DNA from: Prorocentrum cordatum
Taxonomy: Eukaryota > Sar > Dinophyceae > Prorocentrales > Prorocentraceae
NCBI GenBank assembly: GCA_963575745.1
Contig: CAUYUJ010016904.1
Span: 604,552 to 668,551, forward strand
Reading direction: 5' to 3'
Length of the DNA: 64,000 nt
Shown: in pieces, positions 20,101 to 29,410 of the stretch
Layout: the number at the start of each line of letters is the position of its first letter
Numbering within the stretch: position 1 is the first letter of the stretch
Notes under the pieces: model-generated
What the model was told of the DNA's origin: nothing
The model's input: only the letters and a program-made list of their open reading frames with translations
Database searches by the model: none
Made by a program: the position numbers and the translations under genes

Positions 20101-23100
20101 CGCGCGCTGCCACGCGCGACCCGCCGCTGGTAATAACGTGAATGCGCGGGCGTCGCGGCGACGACAACGGCGACGGCAACGATGACGACAGCCTCGGCGG
20201 CGGCGAACGTCGCGGCGATGGCGGCGACAGGGCCCGGGCCCACGGGCGAACTTGCGCCCCGCCCTCGTTCCTGGAGCCCCGCGCCATATTTTATGGGAGG
20301 AGCGAAATTTCTGCGCGCAGTTTCATACCAGCCGCCTTTCCGCTTTACAGAAGCTCTTTTTTAGCTTTCTAGTAAAACATAATTTTGTGAATGTGTTGAG
20401 CGGCGCGCCTTTACTGAAGCCGTTTTCTCGCCTTAGTAAAGCCGCTTCCTTGCGTTAGTAAAGCCGGTCCCTCGCTTTAGTAAAATTGCTTCTTCGTTTT
20501 AGTGAAGGCCGTGGTCTGCCTTATGAAAGCCCTGGGGGTGCGGGGCTTGGGCCTGGTCGGGGGGCGGGGGGCTCTTGTCTTTCTTGCCAATTCACCTCGC
20601 GATACATTTGCTCGAGTAATCAGGGTCGCGTTGCATCGGGTCGCGGCGATCCTTGGACATGTTTTCAGCGGGTTGTAGATGCTCCTTGACCGGAGATTGT
20701 GCGAGCGCACGACGTGGCTCGGCAATTTGGACGCGCCGCCGCGGCTGTCGCGCAACAGAGCAACAGCTTTTTACTGAAGGGCTCGTTCCTTTAGCCTAAA
20801 AGCAATAAGCCCCTTCAAAGTAATAGTGTCAATTTTCTGTTTCCAGCAAAAAACCGTGCTCCCGGCGCCCCCGCACATGGGGACGAAACCGATCCCGTCC
20901 GAGGTACCCGAGAGGGGTTGCTCTCGGCTGCACGAGGCCGCCGCGCCCTTCCGTCCCGCCAGGCGGCACTCGCCAGCCATTTTGCTCCGCCGGTCTAAGT
21001 CTCTCGACCGGCGGGTGTTCCCCCATTTCGGCCTTCGGGGGCCGCTTTTGGGAGCTTGGAATCCGGGGCGAATCACCACCCGGGGGGGAAGCGGTCGGGA
21101 TTACTGGGGATTCGCAGTGAACAATTCATGTCGTCGGATGTTTGGGGCCGAAGGAGGGAGCACTGCACAAACATAAACCATCGGGGGTCCGAAAGTCTAT
21201 GCCTATGTCGGTGTCCATTATCTTATACGCTCCTCTGCGAGGCTGTCTTCCCCTCCTGCCGTACCTCCCGGCTGCTGCGTCTCAGTGCGAACAGGGCTGC
21301 CTGAGCCCAGCCCACAAACAAACATCTTCGGAACCCCCCTTGTCCCTGTACGCCTCACCACTGTTCGGGGAGATAAGCTTAAGGGGGCATATTGCCCTCA
21401 ATCGCCGATTCATCGCCGATAGGGGCCTGGTGGGCTCTGCGGTTTCGCTTATTTGTATCTGTATGTACGCAAATACTGAGATGTGCATCTTTACATCGAA
21501 ATGCGTATGTAGATACATGCGTAAATGAACTATTACCGTTTTATCGGCGATGCATCGCCGACGCAAGTTCGATGCCCCCCCCCCCCGGAGCCAGTCGTCC
21601 CCCACCCCCCCGTTTCCCTTCAACATTGGGCTCGTACTACATGGGCCCTGGTATCCGCTTGGCCACACTCGGAGGTCGCGTCGAAGGCTGGCATCGTCAA
21701 GGTGCCTGCCGTACAGGCCGCCCAGCCGGTGCTCAAGGCGAGCTCCAAGGCTCCCAGCGGCCTCTCTGTGGTACGGGAGGTTCGTGTCGTGTCGATGCGG
21801 CGATGGCCCCAGCGTTAGCGTTCAGGGCGAACTAGGTCACCAAATTTCGTGCATCGCATGGCTCGATGCGCGAAGTTAGGTGACCTAGCTTTCCTTCGCT
21901 GTACTCCATTCCACTGCTCTCATCCGCTCTAGCCCCCTTACTGCCGCCTTCCTTCATCTCCCCTCGTCCACTCTTCTCGCCTCCTCCTCTAAGGCAGGCT
22001 CGTACCGTGTCGACGCGGCGGCGACCCCAGTGTGGCTTTCAGGGTTAGTGGCCCAGAGTCGGCCAGCATCGAGCGATCTGCGCTGTCAGGAGACCACGAT
22101 CGGCCAAGGCTGAACGGTCCTCGCGGTGTCAGCCGCGGGTCAGGTTGATCACCTCGCCGGTCATTGCGAGGCTCGTCATGGGCCAGGGATCGGCGTAAAC
22201 GCCATCTTGGTTTGGCCACGGAGGCACAGGCACCGCTCCCAGGCCCAGGATCGGCCTGGCTAGTATCGGTGAGGTGGTCCGCTGATGCCCTCCGACCTGA
22301 GCAGTCCAGAGGAAGCGTCGGATGGGCGTCGTCGCAAAATCGTCCCGTTCAGGGATCACCTTCTCTCTGCAGCCTCGTTTCGCCAGACGCCCAGGGGTTC
22401 AGGACCCGGTCCCCTCAGGGCCCGTTCGTTTCATGCCAATGATTGCTACCCCCCTTTGAAAGAAGAGGGCTTGGACGTGGGGTCCAGTCCTGGCGCATTT
22501 AAGAGATAGAAGGGCTCGCGGAGCTCTACGGCAAAGAGATGGCGAGGAGTTGGAGAGCCGGGGCGTGGAGGGAGATCCGCAGACAGGGCGAGGGGCTGAG
22601 AGAAAGAAGGAACAGAGGGACAGAGACACAGAAAGAGAGAGAGAGAGAGACATAATGTACGTAATTTGCCCAGCGGCTGCTTGAATTCGATTGCCGTATT
22701 AAGCGCAGGGGACGGCATTTCGCACTTTTTAAGACCGTGTTCATCTGCCAGCGCCACAGGCGTTTCAGGCGTCGCCGGAAGAATGGACATACAGAAAGAA
22801 GAGGAGGGGAGTTGTGGCGTCAGGGGGCTCGTTGGTCCTTGGTCTGGCGCTCCACTTTTTCGACGCATTGCCCCCAGAGCTTTAGATCCCATCCTGCAAT
22901 CCCGATACGTTTTGGACGGCCGCCGAGGCCCGAATCTGGCACCCAGAGGCCAAAAATGACGACAGACCAGCCGGCCGGATTTTTTTCGAGGCGCCGGATG
23001 TCTGGATCCCCTGAGATCCGACGTCGCGAAACAGGTACAACCTCGCGAAAAAACACTACCGTCGCACTGTGGACTCCCTCTTTGCGCGGCGTTTCTCCAG

Positions 23101-24482
23101 CCGGACCGACCTGCCAACCTGTGAGGGCCTTGGGGGCCGAAGCCTGGCGAGATCGCCAGGTCTGAAAAATTGCAGGATCTCAGAGGAGGCGCCCCGCGCC
23201 AGGTCTCTGCCGCGCCGCCGGCCCCGCAGACGGCACCGCCGGCGCCGAAGGCACCGGCAAAAGTGGCCGGCACGCCGCGGGCCGGCGTGTGCCCGAACGG
23301 CCACGAGCTGAGGCTGCCGGCCGACCAAAAGTCCAGGTGCTGCCCGCATGTCGGGACGACCGACATGGGTAGGGGGGGGTCTTTTCGGGCGTCGCAGAGC
23401 TCAGGGGCAGCGTCAGGGTGGGGATTGGCTCGGGGGGGAACGCGTCGACCCCCAGACGCCCGCGCATCGCCGACGGGGACCTGGTGGCCCAACCCGCCCA
23501 GGAGCGTGCCGTTTCGGTATCAGGGGCGCATCGCCGATCTATCGGCGAGGTATTGCCACTTCCACATCGATGTCTCCCCTCCTGAGCCAGTCTCCCCGTA
23601 CCGCCCCCCTTCAAAAGCCCCGGCCCCCCGGCATCGTGAACAAGGATCACGGCGGGAGGTTTGGGGGCGCCGTTTTCGGCATCCGGGGGCCCTCATCAGG
23701 CTTTCGGGGGCAACAGAGAGCGATTCGGCACGAAATGCGGACCGAGACCTCCAGGGGTCCACGTGGCGAAAATATCGCGACGTCTGAGGTCAGGGTCGGA
23801 GGAGACACCGCACACGGAGGGCAATTCTTGCTGGGAGCTGGACCTCGAGGCGAGGTGGTACCTTCCTGGCCGCTGGGGCCTTGGAGAGCGGCGCCGCACG
23901 CGCCACTCCAGCCCACGAGGGAGCACTGTTCTGCGGGGGTGAGGGCCCCTTCTGGGCGACACTGGGCTCAGGGCCCCAGGGTGATCGAAGAACAAAGCGG
24001 CTTAAGCACGAATTCTCGGAGGTCGGCGTTGCCCCCCTTCCCCCACCCACAAACTCACCACTGGCGGCGCCTGCGTGAGCAGTCGCCAATACGAGCAGGG
24101 GAGGCCAGTCTCACACATTCAGCCAGCCTCACACTTTCAGGACGCTCACCCAGAATATTTGCTTCGCGATCTGTTGTCATGTGGCTCGTGATGCGCACGG
24201 CACGCGCGCGAGCTAACAGGGTCAAGTATCGAAACAGTTGCTGCGTGGGGGAGCTAGCTGAGGTAGAGAAGGGTGATGGCTACACCCACTGTGTTGAGTC
24301 ACTCGGCCAGGGGCGGTCCCCTCTGGGCGGGCCAGCCAAGGCAGTGGAAGTCGGACGAGGACGGTTACACGTGCGACGCCTGCTCTGCGGAGCTACCGAA
24401 GGGCTCCACGCTGTTCCAGTGCAGGCAGTGCGAGTACGACGAGTGCGCAGCCTGCCACCCGAGCAGAACGAGGGCGCAGTAG
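16949..24482 (+). CDS. Five-exon zinc-finger gene (two CPxxHEL-type fingers), 5' end incomplete
   Basis: Five blocks join with matching phase: 16949-17115, 18696-19045, 21702-21770, 23203-23312 and 24341-24482 (TAG 24480-24482). Exons 1 and 4+5 each encode a Cys-rich module of the form CPxxHELxQW, then DGYTCDxC, FQCxxCEYD and CxxC, resembling DC1/ZZ-type fingers that bind protein partners or lipids. Between them is an Ala/Pro/Lys linker with three copies of ALKAGTKPSGAPPAEPP-like sequence. The second finger is complete only after splicing: the codon for Arg in HELRQW is split across intron 4. Introns 1, 2 and 4 begin with GC and intron 3 with GT; all end with AG, as is common in dinoflagellates. 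Introns are packed with repeats. Exon 3 and the exact borders of exons 2-3 are the least certain. The function is unknown. Confidence 0.65.
17143..18627 (+). repeat. Composite repeat element, copy 2, inside an intron
   Basis: Same 5' flank (GATTTGCCCCCAACCATCTT, then GTTGGGTCTTCGTTTTGA), about thirteen 89-bp units (17400-18550) and the same 3' flank (TTGCGGCACTCACAACTGCA, then CATGGTTGGGG) as copy 1. A pyrimidine-rich insert with (CATCAT)n occupies about 17205-17340. It fills most of intron 1 (17116-18695). Confidence 0.9.
18696..19045 (+). CDS. Zinc-finger gene exon 2 (Ala/Pro/Lys repeat linker)
   Basis: Starts after GTCAG at 18691-18695 and continues the phase of exon 1. It contains three copies of an ALKAGTKPSG(A/T)PPAE unit of about 40 residues. 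It is taken to end at TTGAAG/GC (19045). Several AAG/GC sites within the repeat could serve as alternative donors. Confidence 0.55.
19072..19260 (+). repeat. Dispersed repeat family A, copy 1
   Basis: About 185 bp with GAGATCCGGG, CGTTTTCGCCTGGTTTCG, CTAGGGCTTTGGTCGTGAT and CGCAACATCGGATCTCA in this order. It aligns with 24512-24690 and, in reverse, with 23023-23185. Confidence 0.75.
19375..19480 (+). repeat. Dispersed repeat family B, copy 1
   Basis: CTCGCCTTCGAGTCTTTGAA, then CTCTGCCTCGGCGGGAGG and CGCCGGCGGAAGG. It matches 39855-39965. Confidence 0.55.
19490..20405. other. Intronic interval, nothing recognised
   Basis: Intron 2 of the zinc-finger gene. A (GGAGGG)n tract is at 19925-19945 and a GCGACGGCGA-rich patch at 20140-20230. 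No RNA or coding feature was supported. Confidence 0.4.
20406..20525. repeat. Short tandem repeat, about 27-bp period
   Basis: Five diverged units of the form TTAGTAAAGCCGCTTCCTCG (20406-20525). Located in intron 2. Confidence 0.7.
21395..21570. repeat. Dispersed repeat family C (ATCGCCGAT), copy 1
   Basis: AATCGCCGATTCATCGCCGA, GGGCCTGGTGGGCTCTGCGG and later TTATCGGCGATGCATCGCCG. Shares blocks with 23433, 42160 and 44290. The ATCGCCGAT words give short inverted repeats, suggesting a MITE-like origin. Confidence 0.6.
21702..21770 (+). CDS. Zinc-finger gene exon 3 (short linker exon)
   Basis: 23 codons between GTCAAG/GTG and CTGTG/GT, encoding a peptide with PVLKASSKAPSG that resembles the exon 2 unit. 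Phase 0 at both ends fits exons 2 and 4. Confidence 0.45.
21829..21890. repeat. Inverted repeat with CTAGGTCACC arms
   Basis: CTAGGTCACC near 21832 and GGTGACCTAG near 21880 are perfect inverted 10-mers. The inner AAATTTCGTGCATCG / CGATGCGCGAAGTTA also pairs imperfectly, so the stem could reach about 25 bp around CATGGCT. Confidence 0.75.
21885..22145. repeat. Dispersed repeat family D, copy 1
   Basis: GTGACCTAG, a pyrimidine-rich spacer, GTGTCGACGCGGCGGCGA, GGCCAGCATCGAGCGATCTG and CTCGCGGTGTCAG, aligned with 25858-26065 and partly with 42517-42660. A truncated piece lies at 21780-21830. Confidence 0.65.
22615..22652. repeat. (GA)n-rich microsatellite
   Basis: GAGAGA-type purine tract within intron 3. 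Confidence 0.8.
23023..23185 (-). repeat. Dispersed repeat family A, copy 2 (reverse)
   Basis: Minus-strand reading gives GAGATCCTGCAATTTTTCAG to TCGCGACGTCGGATCTCAGG, matching family A order at lower identity. It lies just upstream of exon 4 of the zinc-finger gene. A further decayed piece lies near 23660-23790. Confidence 0.6.
23203..23312 (+). CDS. Zinc-finger gene exon 4 (start of second module)
   Basis: Begins after GCGCCAG (23196-23202). It encodes an Ala/Pro stretch and then AGVCPNGHEL plus two bases of the next codon. The donor is GAG/GC at 23313, giving a GC-AG intron of 1028 bp. Confidence 0.65.
23433..23580. repeat. Dispersed repeat family C, copy 2
   Basis: CGCGTCGACCCCCAG, CATCGCCGACGGGGACCTGG, CCCAACCCGCCCAGGAGCGT and CATCGCCGATCTATCGGCGA. 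In intron 4. Confidence 0.6.
24341..24482 (+). CDS. Zinc-finger gene exon 5 (rest of second module, stop)
   Basis: Begins after GCCAAG (24335-24340). One base completes the split Arg codon. It then encodes QWKSDEDGYTCDAC, FQCRQCEYDEC and AACHPSRTRAQ, ending at TAG 24480-24482. It is strikingly similar to exon 1, so the two fingers are an internal duplication. Confidence 0.7.
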
Positions 24483-24511
24483 GATCTTGGCCACAGCTGA
24501 CCAATCGTCCC

Positions 24512-24690
24512 TGAGATCTGGGCGTTGCCACGTTTTCACACCCCGGGCGTTTTCGTTTGGCTTCGGGCCTGGGACCATCACAGGTCGATCCGACTTGAAA
24601 CATGCAGCAGGATGATCGGGTCCAGGGCTTCAGTCCTGATGTTTCGCGATGTTGCAATTTGCTCGCAACGTCGGATCTCAGGGGCTGCCT
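24512..24690 (+). repeat. Dispersed repeat family A, copy 3
   Basis: CTGAGATCTGGGCGTTGCC to CGCAACGTCGGATCTCAGG, the best-preserved copy, starting 30 bp after the zinc-finger gene stop codon. Confidence 0.75.
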
Positions 24691-24699
24691 TCCCATACT

Positions 24700-25850
24700 C
24701 CCGTTGAGGACAAGCCCGCAGGGTTATGGGAGGAGGGCGGGATCGGAAATCGCGCCTCGGAGGCCCCTTCTGACCTTCTGGCCGTCGGGAGCTCCACGGC
24801 TCAGGCATGCCGGGATCGGTTGCATTCGGTCGGTCCGCTTCGGTCTTTTGTTGTGTCGTTGTTGCGTCGCCGCGCCTTTCCTGGCTGCGTGCGGCCTGTC
24901 GGTTTCGGATTCACTGCGGGTTCGGTCGGTGTTCGGTTGCGCAGCCAGGCTAGCCCGATCCAGGGACAACAATGCAACCCCATCTAGGGCGTCCAGATAA
25001 TTCTCCCTTATTATCCGCCACGTCGCAGATGGGGGAAGAGGTGGCACTCGGACGATGGAGGGAGGGAGGAAGAGGGAGGAGGATGCGGAGGCGATCAGAC
25101 CCCCCGCCTCTCCTTCGGCCCGCCCGGGGGGAGGGGGCGGCCAGTCGGGCAGCTACCTCTGTACCAGTAGTGCTGCTCACTTGGTGTAGGCGCACGTCCA
25201 GTGTCCACACAGAGGCATGCCCCCTGGATGGCTCAGGAAGGTATCGGGCCGAACGAAAGGGGGGGATTGGGAAAGGGGGGGGGTACGAAATCTGCTGCAT
25301 GCAACTGGTTTCGGCCCCACCGAGGGGCCCATTCCTCGATGCATAGCCGCCTCCTGCGCCCGGAGGCGCCGGGAAAATCAGCTACGTGAGCTGATTCTCA
25401 AACCCCCCCTTTGCTATCCCCCCCTTTCGCCCGGCCCGAAGGTAGCAATGGTCTCAGGTGGGAGTAGCCTCTGGGTCCATATGAGCTGGGACGTGCGAAA
25501 GTGGCGGTGCTCTCTGTTTCGTGCGCTTCCTCCCTCGAACACCCTCCCCTCGCACCTCGTGCCAGCCAGCCCTCCCAGTCCACCGCCTACATCTGCAGAA
25601 GATCTTCTCCAGTGCAGTCGCCAGTGTTGCTCCTCTATTGCCGGCCAGCCCCACCGTGCATTATCCGTCTTGCGTTTGCTGTCTCTGCTCGACTCATCTT
25701 TTCATTGCTCGTTCTCCTGGGTCACCCGCGGGGGCGCGAAGATGATCTCGCTTCGCGGGTCACGGCCTTGGGCAGAATGGCTGCTCCTCCCCAGGGCTCG
25801 GGGGGGGCGGCGCGAGGGCGCGAGGGCGCGAAGGTAACCGCGCTCCGCGG
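24700..25850. other. Intergenic stretch downstream of the zinc-finger gene
   Basis: No gene found. A small hairpin AATCAGCT-ACGTG-AGCTGATT is at about 25377-25397. The remainder is GC-rich and without shared repeats that I could place. Confidence 0.4.
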
Positions 25851-25857
25851 GGGTACT

Positions 25858-26065
25858 GTGCGTGAAGTTCGGTGACCTAGTTCTCATTATTCGTTCTACT
25901 CCCCCCCTGCGGTAGGATCGTGCCGTTTCGACGCGGCGGCGATCTCAGCGCGGGCGTTCGGGGTTGAACGCCGCCAGTGGCACGAAATCGGCCGACATCG
26001 AGCGATTTGCGCCATCGGAAAGCCGTGGTCCGTCAAGGTTTAACGACCCGCGTGGTGTCAGAAAC
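25858..26065. repeat. Dispersed repeat family D, copy 2
   Basis: GTGCGTGAAGTTCGGTGACC, GTTTCGACGCGGCGGCGAT, GGCCGACATCGAGCGATTTG and GACCCGCGTGGTGTCAG. Confidence 0.65.
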
Positions 26066-26094
26066 CAGCGCCGAAGTCGTCACAACAGGAAACT

Positions 26095-26306
26095 GCCATA
26101 TCTCGAGGAGGAGGGCAGGAGAGGAAGTGGGGAGGGTGAGAAGGAGGAGGAGGGATGAGTAGGAGGAGGAGGAGGAATAGGCATGTTGATGATGATGGTG
26201 TTGATGATGAGGTTGGTGCTGCTGATGATGCTGGTGTTGTTGTTGATGATGATGATGCTGATGATGATGGTGATGGTGATGGTGATTATGATGATTATGA
26301 TTATGG

Positions 26307-26362
<56 letters not shown>

Positions 26363-26535
26363 CTTGTGGTGGTGACGATGGCGATGGCGATGACGATGAC
26401 GACGACGAGGACGACGGCGACGACGACAATAATGATGACGATGATGATGATGCTGCTGATGATGATGATGATCATGATGACGATGAGGAGGAGGAGGAGG
26501 AGGAGGAGGAGGAGGAGGAGGAGGGAGGGTGAGGG
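26095..26535. repeat. (GAT)n and (GGA)n trinucleotide tract
   Basis: GGAGGA at 26105-26175 and 26480-26525, and GATGAT with variants through 26180-26475, including a pure (GAT) core near 26300-26360. Confidence 0.95.
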
Positions 26536-26819
26536 AGAAGAGGAGGAGCATAAGGGTGAAGGAGAGGGATGAGGATCCTCTTCCTCCACGTCGTCCCTCC
26601 TCCCTGCCTCCCCCATTCTCTCCCTGTCGCTTCACGTCTCCTCCTCCCCCTATGCCACAGATTGGCCCCGGACGTGATGTGTGTTGTATGAGTCTTGATT
26701 GCCCCTAAAATTTTCCTCATATCGCAGGTTTATGCGTTCCCTTTATTCGTGTCACGCCTCCGTCTCCTAGCCTTCCGCCTCCCCCCCTCGCTGATAAGAA
26801 CGCCGTCTCGTACACGCTC

Positions 26820-27165
26820 AGCAGACTAACATTCGGACCGAATCACACGTAGAGTCTCTGATATACAGACTCACAAACAATCAGACTCACTGACACTCAG
26901 ATCACCCAGTATGACCCACCGTCAGACCCATGAACACATAGACCCACACACACAGAGCTTCGGCCATACTCAGGCCTACGCACACTCATATTCATGTCAG
27001 TTAGCCCAGGCACTCTCACATGCAGACTTACCCTCGTTCAGAATACCCAAACGCGCAATCAGACTCACTCACTCTCAGACCCGCTTATACTCAGACTCTG
27101 TCACACTCAGACTAACTCACACATTCAGACTCACCGCCCACATTCAGACTGAATCGTTCATGGTC
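26820..27165. repeat. CAGACTCAC-type short satellite
   Basis: Irregular repeats of ACTCAGACTCACTCAC-like words across about 340 bp, with no coding potential. Confidence 0.75.
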
Positions 27166-27170
27166 ATTGC

Positions 27171-27475
27171 GATGTAGCAGGCATGGCACTTTGGTTTCCA
27201 TGGCGGAACCTTGGGTATCCCAAGGCGGAGCCGACAGGGTGTGTTACACGGGCCGACTCGCGCCTAGATTGTGGGGACGTCTCAGGCGAAATGTTTGATT
27301 GGGCGTCTGCGACGTCTCTCTGTCTCTCTCGAGGCTCACATGATCACCGCGATGTAGCAGGCATGGCACTTGGGCATCCCAAGGGGGTTCCGCCAGGGGG
27401 TGTTACACGGGCCCGTTCGCGCCCAGATTGTGGGGACGTCTCAGGCGGAACGTTGGTTTGGGCACCGCCGATTCC
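27171..27475. repeat. Tandem duplication, period 180 bp
   Basis: GATGTAGCAGGCATGGCAC at 27171 recurs at 27351. Both are followed by GTGTTACACGGGCC and TTGTGGGGACGTCTCAGGCG. Confidence 0.9.
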
Positions 27476-27656
27476 ACTTACATTAACGCATCTACAATAA
27501 ACCAGCTTTGAACTATACTGAGGAGGGACCCTTTAAAAGGGGGGGCAGGTGGAGCTGGAGCGACAACCCTAAAGATATTCCTGAACATCCAACGCCAAAG
27601 CTGGAGCGGAAGCAGAGTGCCGCGCAAGGCCCAGAGAGGGAGTCTCCCCCCGAAGG

Positions 27657-27770
27657 GTTCAGCGTGCGTGTCCAACTCGGCAGGCCACGAGCCCTAGGAC
27701 GGTACCTGACCTGGTTCAGCGTGCGTGTCCAACTCGGCAGGCCACGAGCCCTAGGACGGTACCTGACCTG
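27657..27770. repeat. Perfect 57-bp tandem duplication
   Basis: The unit starting GTTCAGCGTGCGTGTCCAAC at 27657 is repeated exactly at 27714. 57 bp is a multiple of three, so an open frame passes through (27508-28053, plus), but nothing else supports coding there. It lies just downstream of the YR retroelement's 3' end. Confidence 0.9.
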
Positions 27771-28182
27771 GCTCCAGGGGCCCGAGGAAGGCCTTAACAA
27801 TTCAGGCGCGCTCGAAATCACCAGCCCCAATCTATCGAGAATGGCACACATGCCTAAGCACCAGCCTTTCGAGGAATCAGGGCGGGAGGGAACGGGTTAT
27901 GATTCCAGTCAAGTCCTATGTTGTGTTCCAGCCTCCCTTTTACAAGCCCCAGGTCCCTTCTTTCATTATGCTAATCGTTTTTCGCTGAGGGAAATAGGTG
28001 GAGACAGGGAAATGCTGCAACCTCATCTAGACCCAATCGGTCTATATCAATAGATATGTCAGGCCACAGAATGCGAGCACTGGCGGGGACAGGCTACGAG
28101 AATCGTTCAGCTTCCACGTCGCGAATACTCACACTCCCCGCCTGTGGCTCAAGACTGAAAAAGAAAAACAGGTCACATAGGC

Positions 28183-29260
28183 TCACACTGCGGCGCTCTT
28201 CATGCGCCTGGATCGGGTACGGCCTGCAGTGGAGGCCCGACCCGTTGTGAGCACCCTGCCACCGTCGAAATTCGGGAGCTCGACATCGAAGCCGCGTGCC
28301 TGTGCAAGCTCCGCCAGCAGCGCCTGAGCCAGCGGTGACTTTGCCGCGGGCGGCTCCCTGATGCACGCCGACAGGCGCTCGGCCGGCGCCGCCCAGAAGC
28401 CGACGCCCTCGCGCACCTGGGCGTCGGACATCCAGGCGAGCTGGGCGACCAGCACGCGGGTCACCGTGTACCTCTGCGGAGCCGTTGTCGTCTGCCACCT
28501 GCCTTTGCGTCGGGCTGCCTCCAGGCCCTCCACCTGCCACGAAGGAGGCCGCCCCTGAATGCCGAATAGCACGTGGGGGGCCCATGCCGGGCAGCCCCAC
28601 CGCCTCCAGCGCCTTGTGCCACGCGCGGCGGAACCTGTCCTGCGAGACGGGAAGGACCAGGTCCTTCTGTTCGCAGCCACGCAGCAAGCCTCGGATCACA
28701 ACCGCTGTCACCGGCCACGATATCACCACACCCTGGTTCGAGCCCGTCTTGACCTGCGCTCCTCTCTCGCGCCTGCCCGGGGTGAAGGCGAGCTGACCTC
28801 CAGGCCCTTCTGCAACATCCTCCGCCCTGAGCTGGCCCCAGTCCTGCTCCCTGAGTCGGCCGTCCAGCTGCGTCAAGACCGCCGAGCCCTCGACCAGGAG
28901 CCCAGTACGGAACAGCTCGCACATGACCAGGACGACCGCCTCCATGGGCACAGGGGCGCCTTGGCCTTTCTGTCCGAGTCGCTGCCAGGACTTCAGCGCC
29001 TTCGCCGCCGTTGGCAGCCGGTCACGATGGTCCTGAAAGACGTGCATGAACCCGTTGAACAGCATGTTGGCGCGGCCGAACCCCAGTTGCCGCACGTAGC
29101 ACATGTCCGACAGGTAGTCTGTGAGCGCCTGGTCGCGCGCCTCGAAGGTGAAGTCGATATGGTTCTTCTTCACGTCCACCAGAAACTCCCGCACCGCCTT
29201 CCGGTACGCTAGGTTGGTCTTGTCGTCCACGGCGTGAATGACCAGGCGGTTCGTTTAGAG
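28183..29260 (-). pseudogene. Tyrosine recombinase of the YR retroelement (frameshifted)
   Basis: This enzyme would integrate the circular cDNA by strand exchange. The N-terminal and core-binding part starts near LVIHAVDDKTNLAYRKAV (after TAA about 29267) and includes QLGFGRANMLFNGFMHVF. A box I-like DGRLREQDWGQLRAEDV lies near 28840. Box II RAIRHSGAASF (Arg-His at about 28564-28559) is in the same frame. The frame then shifts by one base near 28535, and the C-terminal part continues in another frame with ARRKGRWQTTTAPQRYT, whose Tyr at 28468-28470 is the expected nucleophile. It ends at a stop at 28183. Confidence 0.7.
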
Positions 29261-29410
29261 TTTAGAGCAGCTTGTCACGCTGCGCCTCCTCCCAAGCAAG
29301 AGCTTCCTTCTTTGCCAGCGGCGGTGGAGCCGCGATTTTCTTGTCAAAGATTTCGCCTGAAGTAGTCGATATACCCACGGCTCCACCTCGCGCGAGCAGC
29401 ACCCCCGTAG

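Noticed and set aside
26033-26635. Frames with poly-His, poly-Ile or poly-Asp
   Set aside because: Translations of the (GAT)n/(GGA)n tract.
27508-28053. 181-codon plus frame containing the 57-bp duplication
   Set aside because: The frame stays open because the duplication is a multiple of three; no other coding sign, and it lies in the presumed 3' flank of the YR retroelement.
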